A stretch of 64,000 bases of DNA from Bacteroidales bacterium (GTDB lineage: Bacteria > Bacteroidota > Bacteroidia > Bacteroidales > UBA10428): positions 1 through 64,000 of the forward strand of contig JAFGQZ010000062.1 of assembly GCA_016935435.1 (NCBI GenBank), in the 5' to 3' direction. The notes beneath the pieces were generated by a model that was not told the DNA's origin, did no database searches, and saw only the letters and a program-made list of their open reading frames with translations. Positions 9,301 through 18,207 of the stretch are shown in pieces. A program made the position numbers and the translations under genes. Position 1 is the stretch's first letter. Each line of letters begins with the position of its first letter.

Positions 9301-9732
9301 CACATTCCCGAAAGTTATGTTGGGAACATTGCTGAGAGAATCCGCCTCTATCGCGAGCTCGATAATATTAAAACCGATAGCGGGCTTAACAGTTTTGCCG
9401 AAAGCCTCACCGACAGGTTTGGCCCGCTGCCACTGCCTACCCGCGAATTACTTAAAGTTGTAGGCCTGCGACGGATTGCCATTGAATTAGGTTTCGAAAA
9501 GCTTGTGCTTAAAAACCGGAAACTGGTACTGTACTTTATTGCCGATAAGCATTCGGCCTATTTTTCTACCCCTGTTTTTATAAATATCTTAACTTTCGTG
9601 CAAAAAAAACCTTCGATGTTTCAAATGAAAGAAAGTAAAGACAGGCTTACCCTTACAATCGATAACATCTCCGATATTTCATCGGCAATGGTTATGCTGG
9701 AAAAAATGAAAACAGGAACCGAAACCGAATGA
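6385..9732 (+). CDS. mfd: Transcription-repair coupling factor Mfd
   Basis: 1115 residues, close to the usual 1100-1150. Mfd binds stalled RNA polymerase, pushes it off the DNA and recruits UvrA. Domains in order: UvrB-like N-terminal region (about 1-330), RNA-polymerase interaction domain with GDYVVHIDHGIGRFGG (about 430-450), superfamily 2 translocase with Walker A GDVGFGKTE (about 579) and DEEQHFG (about 681), motif VI region HQLRGRVGRS, the translocation-in-repair segment, and a C-terminal TRCF domain (about 990-1090). Its last four bases overlap the coaX start (ATGA). Confidence 0.97.
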   Translation: MKLQPGEIIKSYSSHPHFNQVKNLIERNKTERISLRGLSGSSVSFLLSAVLETNTNIHFVVFEDKDTAAYVYNDLQVLLADNENILFFPSAFKRSVQYQQKENGNIILRANTLNRISSYEAGKSGRLIIVSYPDALAEKIPTRQKLSENTLHIHTGEKLDLEFVHEVLNEYGFELVDFVFEPGQYALRGSIVDIFSFTAEYPYRIDFFGNEVESIRSFDAETQLSKAKFDKISVLPDIENQAENSETISIIESVTDDSIIWCSNIDIVAGNLTTIHASVNDGNSSNQAIWSGSGFLEEISRHSVVEIGGQQYFTDAVTFNFNTSPQPAFNKNFMLLGDNLKNYIEKGFVPYIFSESEKQFDRLHDIFTDTHKGISFKAINSAIFEGFIDNDLNICCYTDHQIFDRYHKYKVHNYQSGKATLSLKELKDLKPGDYVVHIDHGIGRFGGLEKVNQNGKIQEAIKLVYRDNDVLFVSIHNLHRISKYKGKDDSPPKIYKLGSGAWEKLKTTTKRKVKDIAKDLIQLYAQRKAQEGFKFSPDTYLQEELEASFIYEDTPDQEKATLAVKGDMERLMPMDRLICGDVGFGKTEIAIRAAFKAVTDNKQVAVLVPTTILALQHFKTFKERLKNFPCSIDYISRLKKAADQKATLAAVAEGKTDIIIGTHKLIGKEVKFKDLGLLIVDEEQHFGVSAKEKLKALKVNVDTLTMTATPIPRTLQFSLMGARDLSVINTPPPNRHPIVTEIHAFNEDIISEGINFEVSRGGQVFFINNRIQNIAEIEALVKRLCPKVKTVIGHGQMEGEKLEQIMIDFMNGDYDVLISTTIIESGLDIPNANTIFVNNAQNFGLSDLHQLRGRVGRSNKKAFCYLLAPDAITLTPEARRRLRAIEEFSDLGSGFHIALQDLDIRGAGNMLGAEQSGYIADIGFETYNRILDEAMLELKETEFKDLFQDETPAQNEKVSFIADCIIDTDLEIHIPESYVGNIAERIRLYRELDNIKTDSGLNSFAESLTDRFGPLPLPTRELLKVVGLRRIAIELGFEKLVLKNRKLVLYFIADKHSAYFSTPVFINILTFVQKKPSMFQMKESKDRLTLTIDNISDISSAMVMLEKMKTGTETE

Positions 9733-10463
9733 ACCTGGTTATTGACATAGGCAACACTTTTGTTAAGTACGGTGTTTTCAGCGGAAACGAGGAAATATAC
9801 AGCGACATTGCCCCTATGCCGGCCATCGGAACTGTGCAAAATATTTGTACAAAACACCCCGAACTGGGGCAGGCGATAATTTCGGCAACAGGAAACCTGC
9901 AAGATATTTTTGTTGAAAAATGCAGGCAATTGCTCCCAAAAACTTTTGTTTTCAGTGCACAGGCATTGTTACCGTACAAATTGCACTACAACACCCCACA
10001 AACAATAGGGCTCGACAGATTGGCCGCAGTGGCCGGTGCACAAACCCTATTCCCGGCTAAAAACATTTTGGCAATCGATATGGGCACAGCCATTACTTTC
10101 GACCTGCTTACCAGTGGCGGCATATTCAAAGGCGGCAATATATCGCCCGGAATGAACATGCGATTTGCTGCCTTAAACCATTTTACCCACAGGCTGCCCC
10201 TGGTAAATGCAACAGACAATTTACCAATACTGGGAAAAAGCACCGAACAGGCCATGCAATGCGGGGTAATTAATGGTATTATTTACGAAATTGAAGGCAC
10301 AATAACTGAAATATCAAAAAATTATGAAGATTTAACAGTTATACTTACGGGCGGCGACGCCAAGTTTTTTGATAATAAATTAAAAAAAACCATCTTTGTC
10401 GTGCAAAATTTAGTTCGAACTGGTTTAAACACTATATTAAATTACAATGCCCCGAATATATAA
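9729..10463 (+). CDS. coaX: Type III pantothenate kinase
   Basis: 244 residues; phosphorylates pantothenate as the first step of coenzyme A synthesis, using the ASKHA fold. Diagnostic motifs are DIGNTFVKYGVF at the N-terminus (phosphate-1), the GLDRLAAV segment (about 97-104), DMGTAITFDLL (phosphate-2, about 118-128) and GGNISPGMNMR. The start overlaps the mfd stop by 4 bp and the end overlaps the next gene by 17 bp, so the three genes are probably co-transcribed. No other pantothenate kinase appears in the window. Confidence 0.95.
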   Translation: MNLVIDIGNTFVKYGVFSGNEEIYSDIAPMPAIGTVQNICTKHPELGQAIISATGNLQDIFVEKCRQLLPKTFVFSAQALLPYKLHYNTPQTIGLDRLAAVAGAQTLFPAKNILAIDMGTAITFDLLTSGGIFKGGNISPGMNMRFAALNHFTHRLPLVNATDNLPILGKSTEQAMQCGVINGIIYEIEGTITEISKNYEDLTVILTGGDAKFFDNKLKKTIFVVQNLVRTGLNTILNYNAPNI

Positions 10464-11760
10464 AGCAGTACTCTGTTTATTGATAATTGTTTCAACAGAA
10501 GCATTTACACAAAACTATATTAATTCGCCCTATACCCTTAACAACATTGGCGACATTCTCGACGAAGGGCTTGTGTATAACCGTTCGCTAGGGGGCAGCT
10601 CGGCTGCACTGCGGCCACACAATGTGGTAAATTACCTTAACCCGGCATCGTACACCAACCAGGATACCAACTCCTTTATTTTTCAGGCCGGTTTTACAGG
10701 CCGCAGTTCAGATATATATACAGCAAACGAAAAATTCAGGACCTACAACTCCAACATAGAATACCTTGCTATGGGATTTCCGGTAACCAAATGGTGGAAC
10801 ATGAGTGTTGGGGCAGTTCCTTTTTCAAGGGTGCATTTTAATGTAAGGGAAAAACTCGACAGTACTGTTGTGGGGGAACATTTCAGTTTCGATTATGCAG
10901 GTTCTGGTGGTTTCAACGAGTTTTACTTCGGCAACGCTATAAGACTTGGCAACCTCTTATCGGTTGGCGCAAATGTTTCGTACCTTTTTGGGGCACTTAA
11001 CTATACAACGAATTCGTATTTGCCCGGTATAAATTATTATTCGGCCAGGGTTGAACAAAAAACCGATTATATAGCCTCTGATTTCTATTTAAAGCTGGGC
11101 GCACAGTTTCACCCTCTTATTAAAGAAAAACACCGTATTGTTTTAGGGGCTGCATACGACCTGGAAACAAACATTGGTTTGGAGAAAAAGATACAAACCA
11201 GGCATTTTAACGATGCTGGTTTGGACAACAGCTCAAACTGGTATATCGACACGCTCCTTCAATCGAACGATACCCTGGCCCCACTGGTTATGCCACAAAA
11301 AATAAGCCTGGGGCTTTCGTACAGTTACAACAAAATTTTAACCATTACCGGCGAGTATATCAGGCAAGACTGGACCGGAAAAACAATTAACAACAGTTCG
11401 TACCTCAGCCAGGGAGTTTACGAAAGCCTCAGGTTTGGTATAGAATATGTTCCGGTGCCAACCGAAAACAAAACACGCATACCTTATTATAAACGCATGC
11501 ATTACAGGGCAGGTTTTTTCAACACCAACACCTACCTGGTTTATAACGACATGAATATTAAAAACTTTGGTGCAAGTTCAGGAATTTCATTTCCAATTAA
11601 ATACTCCAGAAAAGCTTACACCGGCACAACATTTGACATTGGTTACCAATACAGCATAAGGGGCACAACAAACAACGGATTAGTAAAAGAAAACACACAT
11701 ATTGTTACATTTGGGTTAACATTGCACGATTTTTGGTTCCTAAAACCAAAATACGATTAA
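10447..11760 (+). CDS. Outer-membrane beta-barrel protein
   Basis: 437 residues with an N-terminal signal sequence (LCLLIIVSTEAFTQ, cut near residue 22). The remainder has the alternating hydrophobic/aromatic pattern of a membrane beta-barrel and a GGSSAALRPHNVVNYLNPASY segment like that near the N-terminus of FadL/PorV-type proteins. It resembles the barrel protein Bacteroidota commonly encode after coaX and before the LptC cluster. Cargo or partner is not known; a link to envelope assembly is suggested only by the neighbours lptC and ppiD. The start overlaps coaX by 17 bp. Confidence 0.8.
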   Translation: MPRIYKAVLCLLIIVSTEAFTQNYINSPYTLNNIGDILDEGLVYNRSLGGSSAALRPHNVVNYLNPASYTNQDTNSFIFQAGFTGRSSDIYTANEKFRTYNSNIEYLAMGFPVTKWWNMSVGAVPFSRVHFNVREKLDSTVVGEHFSFDYAGSGGFNEFYFGNAIRLGNLLSVGANVSYLFGALNYTTNSYLPGINYYSARVEQKTDYIASDFYLKLGAQFHPLIKEKHRIVLGAAYDLETNIGLEKKIQTRHFNDAGLDNSSNWYIDTLLQSNDTLAPLVMPQKISLGLSYSYNKILTITGEYIRQDWTGKTINNSSYLSQGVYESLRFGIEYVPVPTENKTRIPYYKRMHYRAGFFNTNTYLVYNDMNIKNFGASSGISFPIKYSRKAYTGTTFDIGYQYSIRGTTNNGLVKENTHIVTFGLTLHDFWFLKPKYD

Positions 11761-11771
11761 AAACAGAGGTT

Positions 11772-13112
11772 ATGAAGGGAATTAGCACAATACTAGTAAC
11801 AGCATTAACAGCAATATTGTTAATGCCATTCAATATTAAAGCCCAGACCGGCAGAAGCGATGGCTCCAGGTTTGGCCACGGCGAAGACAGCATTCGCTGC
11901 CTGAGAAACAATTCGCTGTACCGCGAAAACATCAGGAACAACGACATAATAACGGCTTACGGTTATTGGGTACCGGTTTTCGACGAGTGCCCGCAAGTTT
12001 CGAAAAACCTTTACCTCGACGGGGCAAAAATATACAGGTATTTTCTTGACAATGAAACTAACCCCAAACGTTATGCCGAATTGTCCGACACCCTAATGCT
12101 TATTTATGATCAGCGCATAGAATATTTCGGCGAAAAAGGCAAAGTAAGGGGCTTCCAGGGAGCCGACCTGCTAAAATACCGGCGTAACGATGGAATTGAA
12201 TTTGTGCAGCAAGGCTACAATTACCTGAAAGAATCGCTGGAGCTTAAAGAAGACGACGCTTCAAGGGCCGTGCTGCCAACCCTGCTTTCGGCATCGATAA
12301 CCTTGTATAAAGACGGAAAGCTGTCTGCAAAACAAACGATTGAAGACTACATACAGGTTTCGGAAATTATCGACAAAATGATTATGGAAAAACCCGGCGA
12401 TGAAAAACTGGCAGAACTTAAAAGCAGCCTCGATAACAACTTTGTAAGCGAAGGCCCCGGCGATTGCGATGCCCTTATTGAATATTTTACAGGGGAGCAC
12501 CAATCGAAAAAAAACGATGCAGCTTTTCTTACCATGCTCACCAATTTATTGTCGGCCCGAAAATGTACCGATGCCGATTTATACTTTGTTTCCATAAAAG
12601 ATTTGTTCAAGCTTGCCCCATCGTCCGAATCGGCAGTTAATATTGCCCTTTACGCACGCGACAAATGGCACAATGAAGAAGCCATAGCCTACTTCAAACA
12701 AGCCCTCGAAATGGAAACCGACGAAAACAAAAAGGCCGATTACCATTTAGGAATGGCAATTTCGTACCAGCGCCTCGAAAACAAGCCGGCTGCGCGCGAA
12801 GCAGCCCTAAAAGCCGCTGCTGCACGGCCAGGTTTTGGCGAACCTTATATACTAATCGGCCAGCTTTATGCCGACAGCAAAAACGAGTGTGCCGGTGAAA
12901 AGCTCCCAAATGCAATTTTCTGGGTTGCTGTTGATATGTTTATAAAAGCTAAAACAATTGATGCCACCCTCGAAGAAAGGGCAAACAAGCTTATTGCAAC
13001 TTACAGCCCGTATTACCCCGATAAGGAAAAAGCCTTCTTCGAAAATATCCTTGAAGGATCGACATACACTATTGGATGCTGGATAAATGAAACAACCAGG
13101 GTCAGGTTTTAA
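11772..13112 (+). CDS. Secreted TPR-repeat protein
   Basis: 446 residues from the ATG at 11772, which follows an AGAGGTT Shine-Dalgarno-like stretch; the frame is open upstream to 11733 but the hydrophobic signal segment (STILVTALTAILLMPFNIKAQ) begins here. The mature part is alpha-helical, with TPR-like helices clearest at about 285-400 (AVNIALYARDKWHNEEAIAYFKQAL type pattern). Cysteines are scattered. It is likely periplasmic or peripheral at the outer membrane, acting as a scaffold for partners. The 3' end overlaps lptC by 26 bp. Specific function is unknown. Confidence 0.8.
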   Translation: MKGISTILVTALTAILLMPFNIKAQTGRSDGSRFGHGEDSIRCLRNNSLYRENIRNNDIITAYGYWVPVFDECPQVSKNLYLDGAKIYRYFLDNETNPKRYAELSDTLMLIYDQRIEYFGEKGKVRGFQGADLLKYRRNDGIEFVQQGYNYLKESLELKEDDASRAVLPTLLSASITLYKDGKLSAKQTIEDYIQVSEIIDKMIMEKPGDEKLAELKSSLDNNFVSEGPGDCDALIEYFTGEHQSKKNDAAFLTMLTNLLSARKCTDADLYFVSIKDLFKLAPSSESAVNIALYARDKWHNEEAIAYFKQALEMETDENKKADYHLGMAISYQRLENKPAAREAALKAAAARPGFGEPYILIGQLYADSKNECAGEKLPNAIFWVAVDMFIKAKTIDATLEERANKLIATYSPYYPDKEKAFFENILEGSTYTIGCWINETTRVRF

Positions 13113-13686
13113 CACATTTCAGGTGCTGAAATATTTCATGCTGTTTGTATTAGCATGCTTTAGTACGCTATGCTTTTTTTCGTGCAAAAACGACATCGAA
13201 AAAATTAACCTCTTTGCCGAAAACCTTGAAATACCCGATCAGTCGGGACTGAATGTGATGGTTGAATATACCGATAGCGGCAAGCTTCAGTTGCAGTTTA
13301 ACACCCCGGAGTTAAAACGGTTTATGCACAAAAACAACCCTTATTACGAATTTCCAAAGGGAATTGAAGTATTTTTTTACGACGAAAATGAACAACTCGA
13401 ATCGATAATTACCGCCAATTATTCGCTATATAAAGAAAATACCCAGATTTGGGAAGCACGCGACAGTGTTGTGGCACGGAACATCCAAACCGGCGAGCGT
13501 ATCGACACGGAACAACTATTCTGGGATCAACCTAAGAAACTGATTTATTCAAACGTATTTACAAAAATAATCGATTCCGATGGTGTACATTATGGCGAAA
13601 GGGGCTTTGAAGCAGCACAGGACCTGTCGCACTATAAACTTATCGGCGGAAGCGGTACTGTTCGTGTAAAAGATGAAGGGCAATAA
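13087..13686 (+). CDS. lptC: LptC-like LPS export lipoprotein
   Basis: 199 residues. A hydrophobic segment ends in CFFSCKND, a lipobox-like site near residue 32. The body shows the beta-strand pattern of LptC, with YEFPKGIEVFFYDE, IITANYSLYKENTQIWEARDSV and a C-terminal GERGFEA segment typical of the Bacteroidota form. LptC passes lipopolysaccharide from the LptBFG transporter to the periplasmic bridge. The gene overlaps both neighbours (26 bp upstream, 14 bp downstream). Position before a CorC-like gene and a PpiD-type gene matches the usual Bacteroidota arrangement. Confidence 0.88.
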   Translation: MKQPGSGFNTFQVLKYFMLFVLACFSTLCFFSCKNDIEKINLFAENLEIPDQSGLNVMVEYTDSGKLQLQFNTPELKRFMHKNNPYYEFPKGIEVFFYDENEQLESIITANYSLYKENTQIWEARDSVVARNIQTGERIDTEQLFWDQPKKLIYSNVFTKIIDSDGVHYGERGFEAAQDLSHYKLIGGSGTVRVKDEGQ

Positions 13687-13873
13687 AATTAGCTTTATTA
13701 TGGAAATCTTTTGGCTGGTAGTTTTCATACTATCTGTGGCCAAAGGCGCTTATGAATTTTATGCAAACGGGTTTGCAGCATCGAAATACTTTTTTGTCAT
13801 TAGCATATTGTCGTTTCTTTTGTATATTGCGCGCAAAAGCTTAAGAAAAAAAGAATCGAAATCTGCCGATTAA
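13673..13873 (+). CDS. Small membrane protein of unknown function
   Basis: 66 residues with two predicted membrane helices (about 8-25 and 42-56) and a basic C-terminus (ARKSLRKKESKS). It overlaps lptC by 14 bp and ends 3 bp before the next gene, so it sits tightly within the operon, the main reason for accepting it. No family recognised. Confidence 0.7.
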   Translation: MKGNKISFIMEIFWLVVFILSVAKGAYEFYANGFAASKYFFVISILSFLLYIARKSLRKKESKSAD

Positions 13874-13876
13874 ACC

Positions 13877-15139
13877 ATGCTTGGCTACACAGGATATATA
13901 CTAATAACCCTTGTTTTAAGTGCATTCTTTTCCGGAATGGAAATTGCCTATGTTTCGGCCAATAAGCTCCGGCTTGAGCTCGACCGCAAGCAAGGCGGCT
14001 ATGCTTCACGAATGCTGGCTGTTTTTATCGGAAACCCATCGAAATACCTTACCACAATGCTTGTAGGCAACAATATTGCGCTTGTTGTTTATGGCATGTT
14101 AATGGCAGCAATACTTGACCCAATAATCGGGCTGTATTTTAATAACGAAATTATATTACTAACTGCCCAAACCCTAATTTCAACCGTTATAATATTGGTA
14201 ATAGCAGAATTTATACCCAAAATAATATTCAGGGACATTGCCAATAGTTCGATAAAATACCTGTCGGCCCCAATTTTTTTCTTCTACATATTATTCTACC
14301 CGGTAACCACTTTTATCAATTTTATTTCGCAGATATTGCTCATGCGAATAAAAAAATTTAATGCCGGCACACCAGAATCGAAAGATGTCTTCAACAAAAT
14401 CGACCTTATGTTCCTTATTAACCAGGCAGGCACAAACCAGGAAGGAACAACAAAAAAAACCGATGAAATTAAATTGTTCAGGAACGCACTCGATTTCAGT
14501 TCGGTAAAAGTGCGCGACTGTATGGTTCCACGCACCGAAATTGTTGCCCGCGAAGATGGTGTAGCCAAAAGCGAACTTATTAACACCTTTGTTGAAACAG
14601 GTTTTTCGAAAATTATTATTTATCGCGAAAATATCGACAACATAATCGGTTATATAACATCAAAAACCCTTTTTACGGCAGGCATAGGCAGCAAGCTCCC
14701 GATTATTGAAGTATCGTTTGTGCCCGAAACCATGACAGCTAACAAATTGCTTAAGAAGCTTATACAGGACAAAAAAAGCATGGCCATTGTTGTAGATGAA
14801 TTTGGAGGGGTTTCGGGTGTTATAACTATCGAAGATATAATTGAAGAGATTTTTGGGGAAATAGAAGACGAACACGATTACTCAGGCTTAATAGAAAAGG
14901 TTATTTCTGAAAAAGAATATATATTGTCGGGCCGACTGGAAATCGACCACCTGAACGAAACTTACCATCTGGGGATTCCCGAATCGGAAGAATATGAAAC
15001 CCTTGCCGGGTTTATCATTAACCGGCACGAAAGCATTCCTAAAATAAACGAGCATTTCACCATCGACAATTTCGAAATAAAAACCCTAAAAGCTTCTAAC
15101 ACCAAGGTTGAACTTGTGCATTTGAAAATTATTGCCTGA
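13877..15139 (+). CDS. CNNM/CBS/CorC-domain membrane protein (HlyC/CorC family)
   Basis: 420 residues. Order: N-terminal CNNM (DUF21) membrane domain with several helices (about 1-180, including FFSGMEIAYVSANKLRLEL), a paired CBS module (about 205-320, with VRDCMVPRTEIV and MAIVVDEFGGVSGVITIEDIIEEIFGEIEDE), and a C-terminal CorC/HlyC domain (about 335-415). The family is linked to magnesium/cobalt efflux or resistance; Bacteroidota relatives include GldE. The neighbours are envelope-biogenesis genes, so the true role may be in the envelope. Substrate unproven. Confidence 0.9.
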   Translation: MLGYTGYILITLVLSAFFSGMEIAYVSANKLRLELDRKQGGYASRMLAVFIGNPSKYLTTMLVGNNIALVVYGMLMAAILDPIIGLYFNNEIILLTAQTLISTVIILVIAEFIPKIIFRDIANSSIKYLSAPIFFFYILFYPVTTFINFISQILLMRIKKFNAGTPESKDVFNKIDLMFLINQAGTNQEGTTKKTDEIKLFRNALDFSSVKVRDCMVPRTEIVAREDGVAKSELINTFVETGFSKIIIYRENIDNIIGYITSKTLFTAGIGSKLPIIEVSFVPETMTANKLLKKLIQDKKSMAIVVDEFGGVSGVITIEDIIEEIFGEIEDEHDYSGLIEKVISEKEYILSGRLEIDHLNETYHLGIPESEEYETLAGFIINRHESIPKINEHFTIDNFEIKTLKASNTKVELVHLKIIA

Positions 15140-15328
15140 TACAATATTTTTGAAAGGTTTTGCCCGGGCTTTTTACCGATTCCGACATGACGGCAAACCA
15201 TATATTTTTCAAAATCAAGAGCTATAATTTGCATTTTACTGTATATCTGTTGTTTAACAATCTGTTTTAACCATAAATCTATATTCATCTAAAATTTATT
15301 TTTTTTTCTTTTAGTTTCTTTTAATTAC

Positions 15329-15336
15329 TATATTCG
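15329..15336 (+). promoter_or_regulatory. Candidate -7 element upstream of ppiD
   Basis: TATATTCG matches the Bacteroidota TAnnTTTG box at seven of eight positions and lies 36 bp before the ppiD start. The preceding 230-bp gap (15140-15328) is otherwise AT-rich and featureless, which suggests ppiD has its own promoter. Confidence 0.35.
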
Positions 15337-15372
15337 TAGCCGATTTTACAAACCGTATAAAAGAATTATTCA

Positions 15373-17487
15373 ATGGCAATTATTCAGAGTATCAGGAATA
15401 GAGCTGGAATTTTAGTGTCAATCATAATTGGTATGGCACTGGTAGCATTCATCCTTGGCGATTTTCTAACCTCGGGGGGCACATACTTCAGGAAGAACCG
15501 CACACAAGTTGCAGTTATTAATGGCGAAGGCATTAGTTACGAAACCTACCAAAGAAAAATTGAAGAGCTCGAAGAAATAACAAAAATGCAAATGGGCACA
15601 AATGCCCTCGACGAAAGGGCATCGGAAGAAATTCGCCAACGTACCTGGCAGGAATTCACCCAGGAAAAAATAATGAACCGCGAATACAACAAACTCGGCC
15701 TAACCGTGCACAGCGATGAACTGTACGACCTTATTGGCGGAGAAAACCCCCACCCATACATTCAACAGTTTTTTGCCGACCCCAACACCGGTGTTATTAA
15801 CCGGGAAAACCTGCACCAGTTTCTATCGCAAATGAACCAGGTGGAATCGGACAACGAAAACAAAAAAGTATGGCTTTATATCGAAGACCTGATTTATAGC
15901 GACCGGAAAATAACTAAATACCGCAACCTATTAAGAAAAGGCCTTTACGCCACATCGCTTGAAACCAACCGTAAGTTTGACGACTTTAACAAATCGGTCG
16001 ATTTTTCGTACATTGTTAAACCCTACACCGGAGTTGCCGATACTACAGTTTCCTTCTCAGAAAAAGACATTAAAGAATACTATAAGAAACACAAAGAACA
16101 ATACAAGCAAAAAGCATCGCGCGATATTCGTTATGTTGTTTGGGAAGTTATCCCTTCGGAAAACGACTATAACGAAACAAAAACCTGGATTACCGAAGTA
16201 GCTGAAGAACTTAAACAAATCGATGCCGAAAATGCAATGCAGTATATAAGGGCCAATTCCGATGTTGTGCCGGATGCCCGTAACTTTGCGAAAGGCGAAT
16301 TGCCTTATCAAATCGACAGTTTTGCATTTGCTGCAAATACCGGCGATATTTACGGCCCCTATTTCGAAGACAATTCTTACAAACTTGCCCGTTTAGTTAA
16401 AGTGGTTTATCTGCCCGACTCGGTTAGGGCAAGCCATATTCTGCTTCAACCCAACCAAAACAATTATGCACAGGTACAGGCCTTGGCCGACAGTTTGCTA
16501 AACCTTGTTAAAAGCGGCGCCGACTTTGAAACACTTGCCCGCACACATTCGGCCGACGGTTCGCGCGAAAAGGGCGGCGACCTTGGCTGGTTTAAGGAAG
16601 GACAAATGGTTAAGCCCTTCAACGACACCTGCTTCGAAGGCAAAACAGGCGATATAAAACTGGTAAATTCCCAGTTTGGCATACACATTGTAAAAATTGT
16701 TAATCAATCGAAACCCTCGAAAAAAGTTCAGGTTGGCATATTATCGCGCGAGGTAAAACCAAGCGAAGAAACCGATCATTTATACTATACTAAGGCCAGC
16801 AGCTTTGGAGGGACAAACACCACCGCAGAAAAATTCAATGCTGCAACAGAGGCCGACAAGTCGCTTAAACTTCTTACAGCTTCGTCGTTAACCCAACAAG
16901 ATCAGAACATACCGGGAGTTGAAAGGTCGAGGGAATTAGTGCGCTGGGCCTTTAATGCCGAAGTAGGCGATGTAACCAATAAAGTTTACCAATTCGACAA
17001 TAAATATGTTGTGGCTGTTCTGGACAAAATTCGTGAAGAAGGCTATACACCGCTGGAAGAAGTTAAAAATATAGTTCAAATAGAGCTCCGCAAACAAAAA
17101 CAAGCTGAGAAGCTAATTTCAGAGCTTGAGCAGTATAAATCTCAAGGAAGCAGCCTGAACGACATTGCAGCAAAAATTGGCGCAGAAGTAAAAACGGCCA
17201 CCAACATCAGGTTTTCGTCATATTCAATACCAGGTTTAGGCGTTGAGCCTAAGTTAGTTGCAGCGGCCACCAACATAGAACAATCGGTTGTATCGGACGC
17301 AATTGACGGAAATAACGGAGTTTACCTTATACAGGTCGATAAAGTTAATTTGCCCGATGAAAGCATGAAGAACAACTTTAACAATAGCTTTGTTGAGCGC
17401 ACATACATGTCGAAAGTTTTTTCGGGTTCGACAATAGTATTAAACGATTTGGCAAAAATTAAAGACAATAGGATTAATTTCTATTAA
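15373..17487 (+). CDS. ppiD: PpiD/SurA-type peptidyl-prolyl isomerase, membrane anchored
   Basis: 704 residues. A single N-terminal membrane helix (AGILVSIIIGMALVAFILGDFL, about 13-34) anchors a periplasmic chaperone. A SurA-like N-terminal domain (about 45-200) is followed by a parvulin domain (about 345-455) with VRASHILL, the ARTHSADGSREKGGDLGWF segment and QFGIHIVKI, which are the hallmark rotamase motifs. The C-terminal 250 residues resemble a second degenerate parvulin-type region plus linker. The protein assists folding of secreted and outer-membrane proteins. A strong bidirectional terminator follows 20 bp after the stop. Confidence 0.93.
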   Translation: MAIIQSIRNRAGILVSIIIGMALVAFILGDFLTSGGTYFRKNRTQVAVINGEGISYETYQRKIEELEEITKMQMGTNALDERASEEIRQRTWQEFTQEKIMNREYNKLGLTVHSDELYDLIGGENPHPYIQQFFADPNTGVINRENLHQFLSQMNQVESDNENKKVWLYIEDLIYSDRKITKYRNLLRKGLYATSLETNRKFDDFNKSVDFSYIVKPYTGVADTTVSFSEKDIKEYYKKHKEQYKQKASRDIRYVVWEVIPSENDYNETKTWITEVAEELKQIDAENAMQYIRANSDVVPDARNFAKGELPYQIDSFAFAANTGDIYGPYFEDNSYKLARLVKVVYLPDSVRASHILLQPNQNNYAQVQALADSLLNLVKSGADFETLARTHSADGSREKGGDLGWFKEGQMVKPFNDTCFEGKTGDIKLVNSQFGIHIVKIVNQSKPSKKVQVGILSREVKPSEETDHLYYTKASSFGGTNTTAEKFNAATEADKSLKLLTASSLTQQDQNIPGVERSRELVRWAFNAEVGDVTNKVYQFDNKYVVAVLDKIREEGYTPLEEVKNIVQIELRKQKQAEKLISELEQYKSQGSSLNDIAAKIGAEVKTATNIRFSSYSIPGLGVEPKLVAAATNIEQSVVSDAIDGNNGVYLIQVDKVNLPDESMKNNFNNSFVERTYMSKVFSGSTIVLNDLAKIKDNRINFY

Positions 17488-17508
17488 TAATAGAAATAAT
17501 AATACAAA

Positions 17509-17541
17509 AAAAAAGCCGGCCCATAAAAGCCGGCTTTTTTT
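17509..17541. terminator. Bidirectional terminator between ppiD and yqeY
   Basis: AAAAAAGCCGGC (17509-17520) pairs perfectly with GCCGGCTTTTTT (17529-17540) around an 8-base loop. A and T runs on either side make it functional for both converging transcripts. Confidence 0.88.
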
Positions 17542-17575
17542 AACCTAAAAATTTAGCGCCATATAGCGCCGACCC

Positions 17576-18025
17576 TTAACCTAGAAGTTGTTTAACCAGT
17601 GCCGATATTTCTTTTCCATCGGCTTTTCCGGCAAGTTCTTTAGTAGCAACACCCATAGCTTTGCCCATATCGGCAGGTGATTTTGCACCAATTTTTTCAA
17701 TAATTTCTTTTATTACGCGCAACAATTCCGCCTCGCCCATTTTGGCCGGAAGGTATTTCTCCAGCACTGTGGCTTCGGAAAGTTCTTTTTCGGCAAGTTC
17801 TGCCCTGTTTTGACCACTATAAATCTGTGCCGACTCCTTACGCTGTTTAACAAGCTTTTGAACAATACTTATCTCTTCAGCTTCGCCCAAAACAGCCTCG
17901 GCGCCTTTATTGGTGCGGGCAATTGTAAATGCAGTTTTTGCAGCACGCAAAGCTTCGAGGGCAACTTTATCATGCGCCTTCATGGCTTCTTTAATATCGT
18001 TTGAAATTTTTTCGGTTAGCGACAT
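17576..18025 (-). CDS. GatB/YqeY domain protein
   Basis: 149 residues, full length for the stand-alone YqeY family, which shares the helical C-terminal domain of the GatB amidotransferase subunit. Recognised segments are the N-terminal DIKEAMKAHDKVALEALRAAKTA, the VQKLVKQRKESAQIY helix, EKELSEATVLEKYLPAKM and the terminal GKADGKEISALVKQLL. Some relatives bind tRNA; its cellular role is not settled. It lies downstream of ftsZ in the same direction with a 182-bp gap containing degenerate heptamer repeats, so it may have its own promoter. Confidence 0.92.
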   Translation of the reverse strand: MSLTEKISNDIKEAMKAHDKVALEALRAAKTAFTIARTNKGAEAVLGEAEEISIVQKLVKQRKESAQIYSGQNRAELAEKELSEATVLEKYLPAKMGEAELLRVIKEIIEKIGAKSPADMGKAMGVATKELAGKADGKEISALVKQLLG

Positions 18026-18154
18026 TTTTATTGTTTTTAATGTTCAATTTTATTGGGTTATTTATTGATGTTGGGGCTGGGTGATAAAGGGTATATAAAT
18101 TAAGAATTAGTATTGTTTTGTTATTACATTCAAATTAAACCATTTCAATTTTAA

Positions 18155-18195
18155 CTGTTTACCAAACCTTTGAACTTTAACTTTGAACTTAAATA
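18155..18195. repeat. Degenerate CTTTGAA heptamer repeats
   Basis: The tract CCTTTGAACTTTAACTTTGAACTT contains the reverse complement of the GTTCAAA/GTTCAAG unit found upstream of ftsZ at 19689-19751. The ftsZ gene is therefore flanked by related simple repeats in opposite orientation. Confidence 0.5.
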
Positions 18196-18207
18196 TTAAC
18201 CCACTAT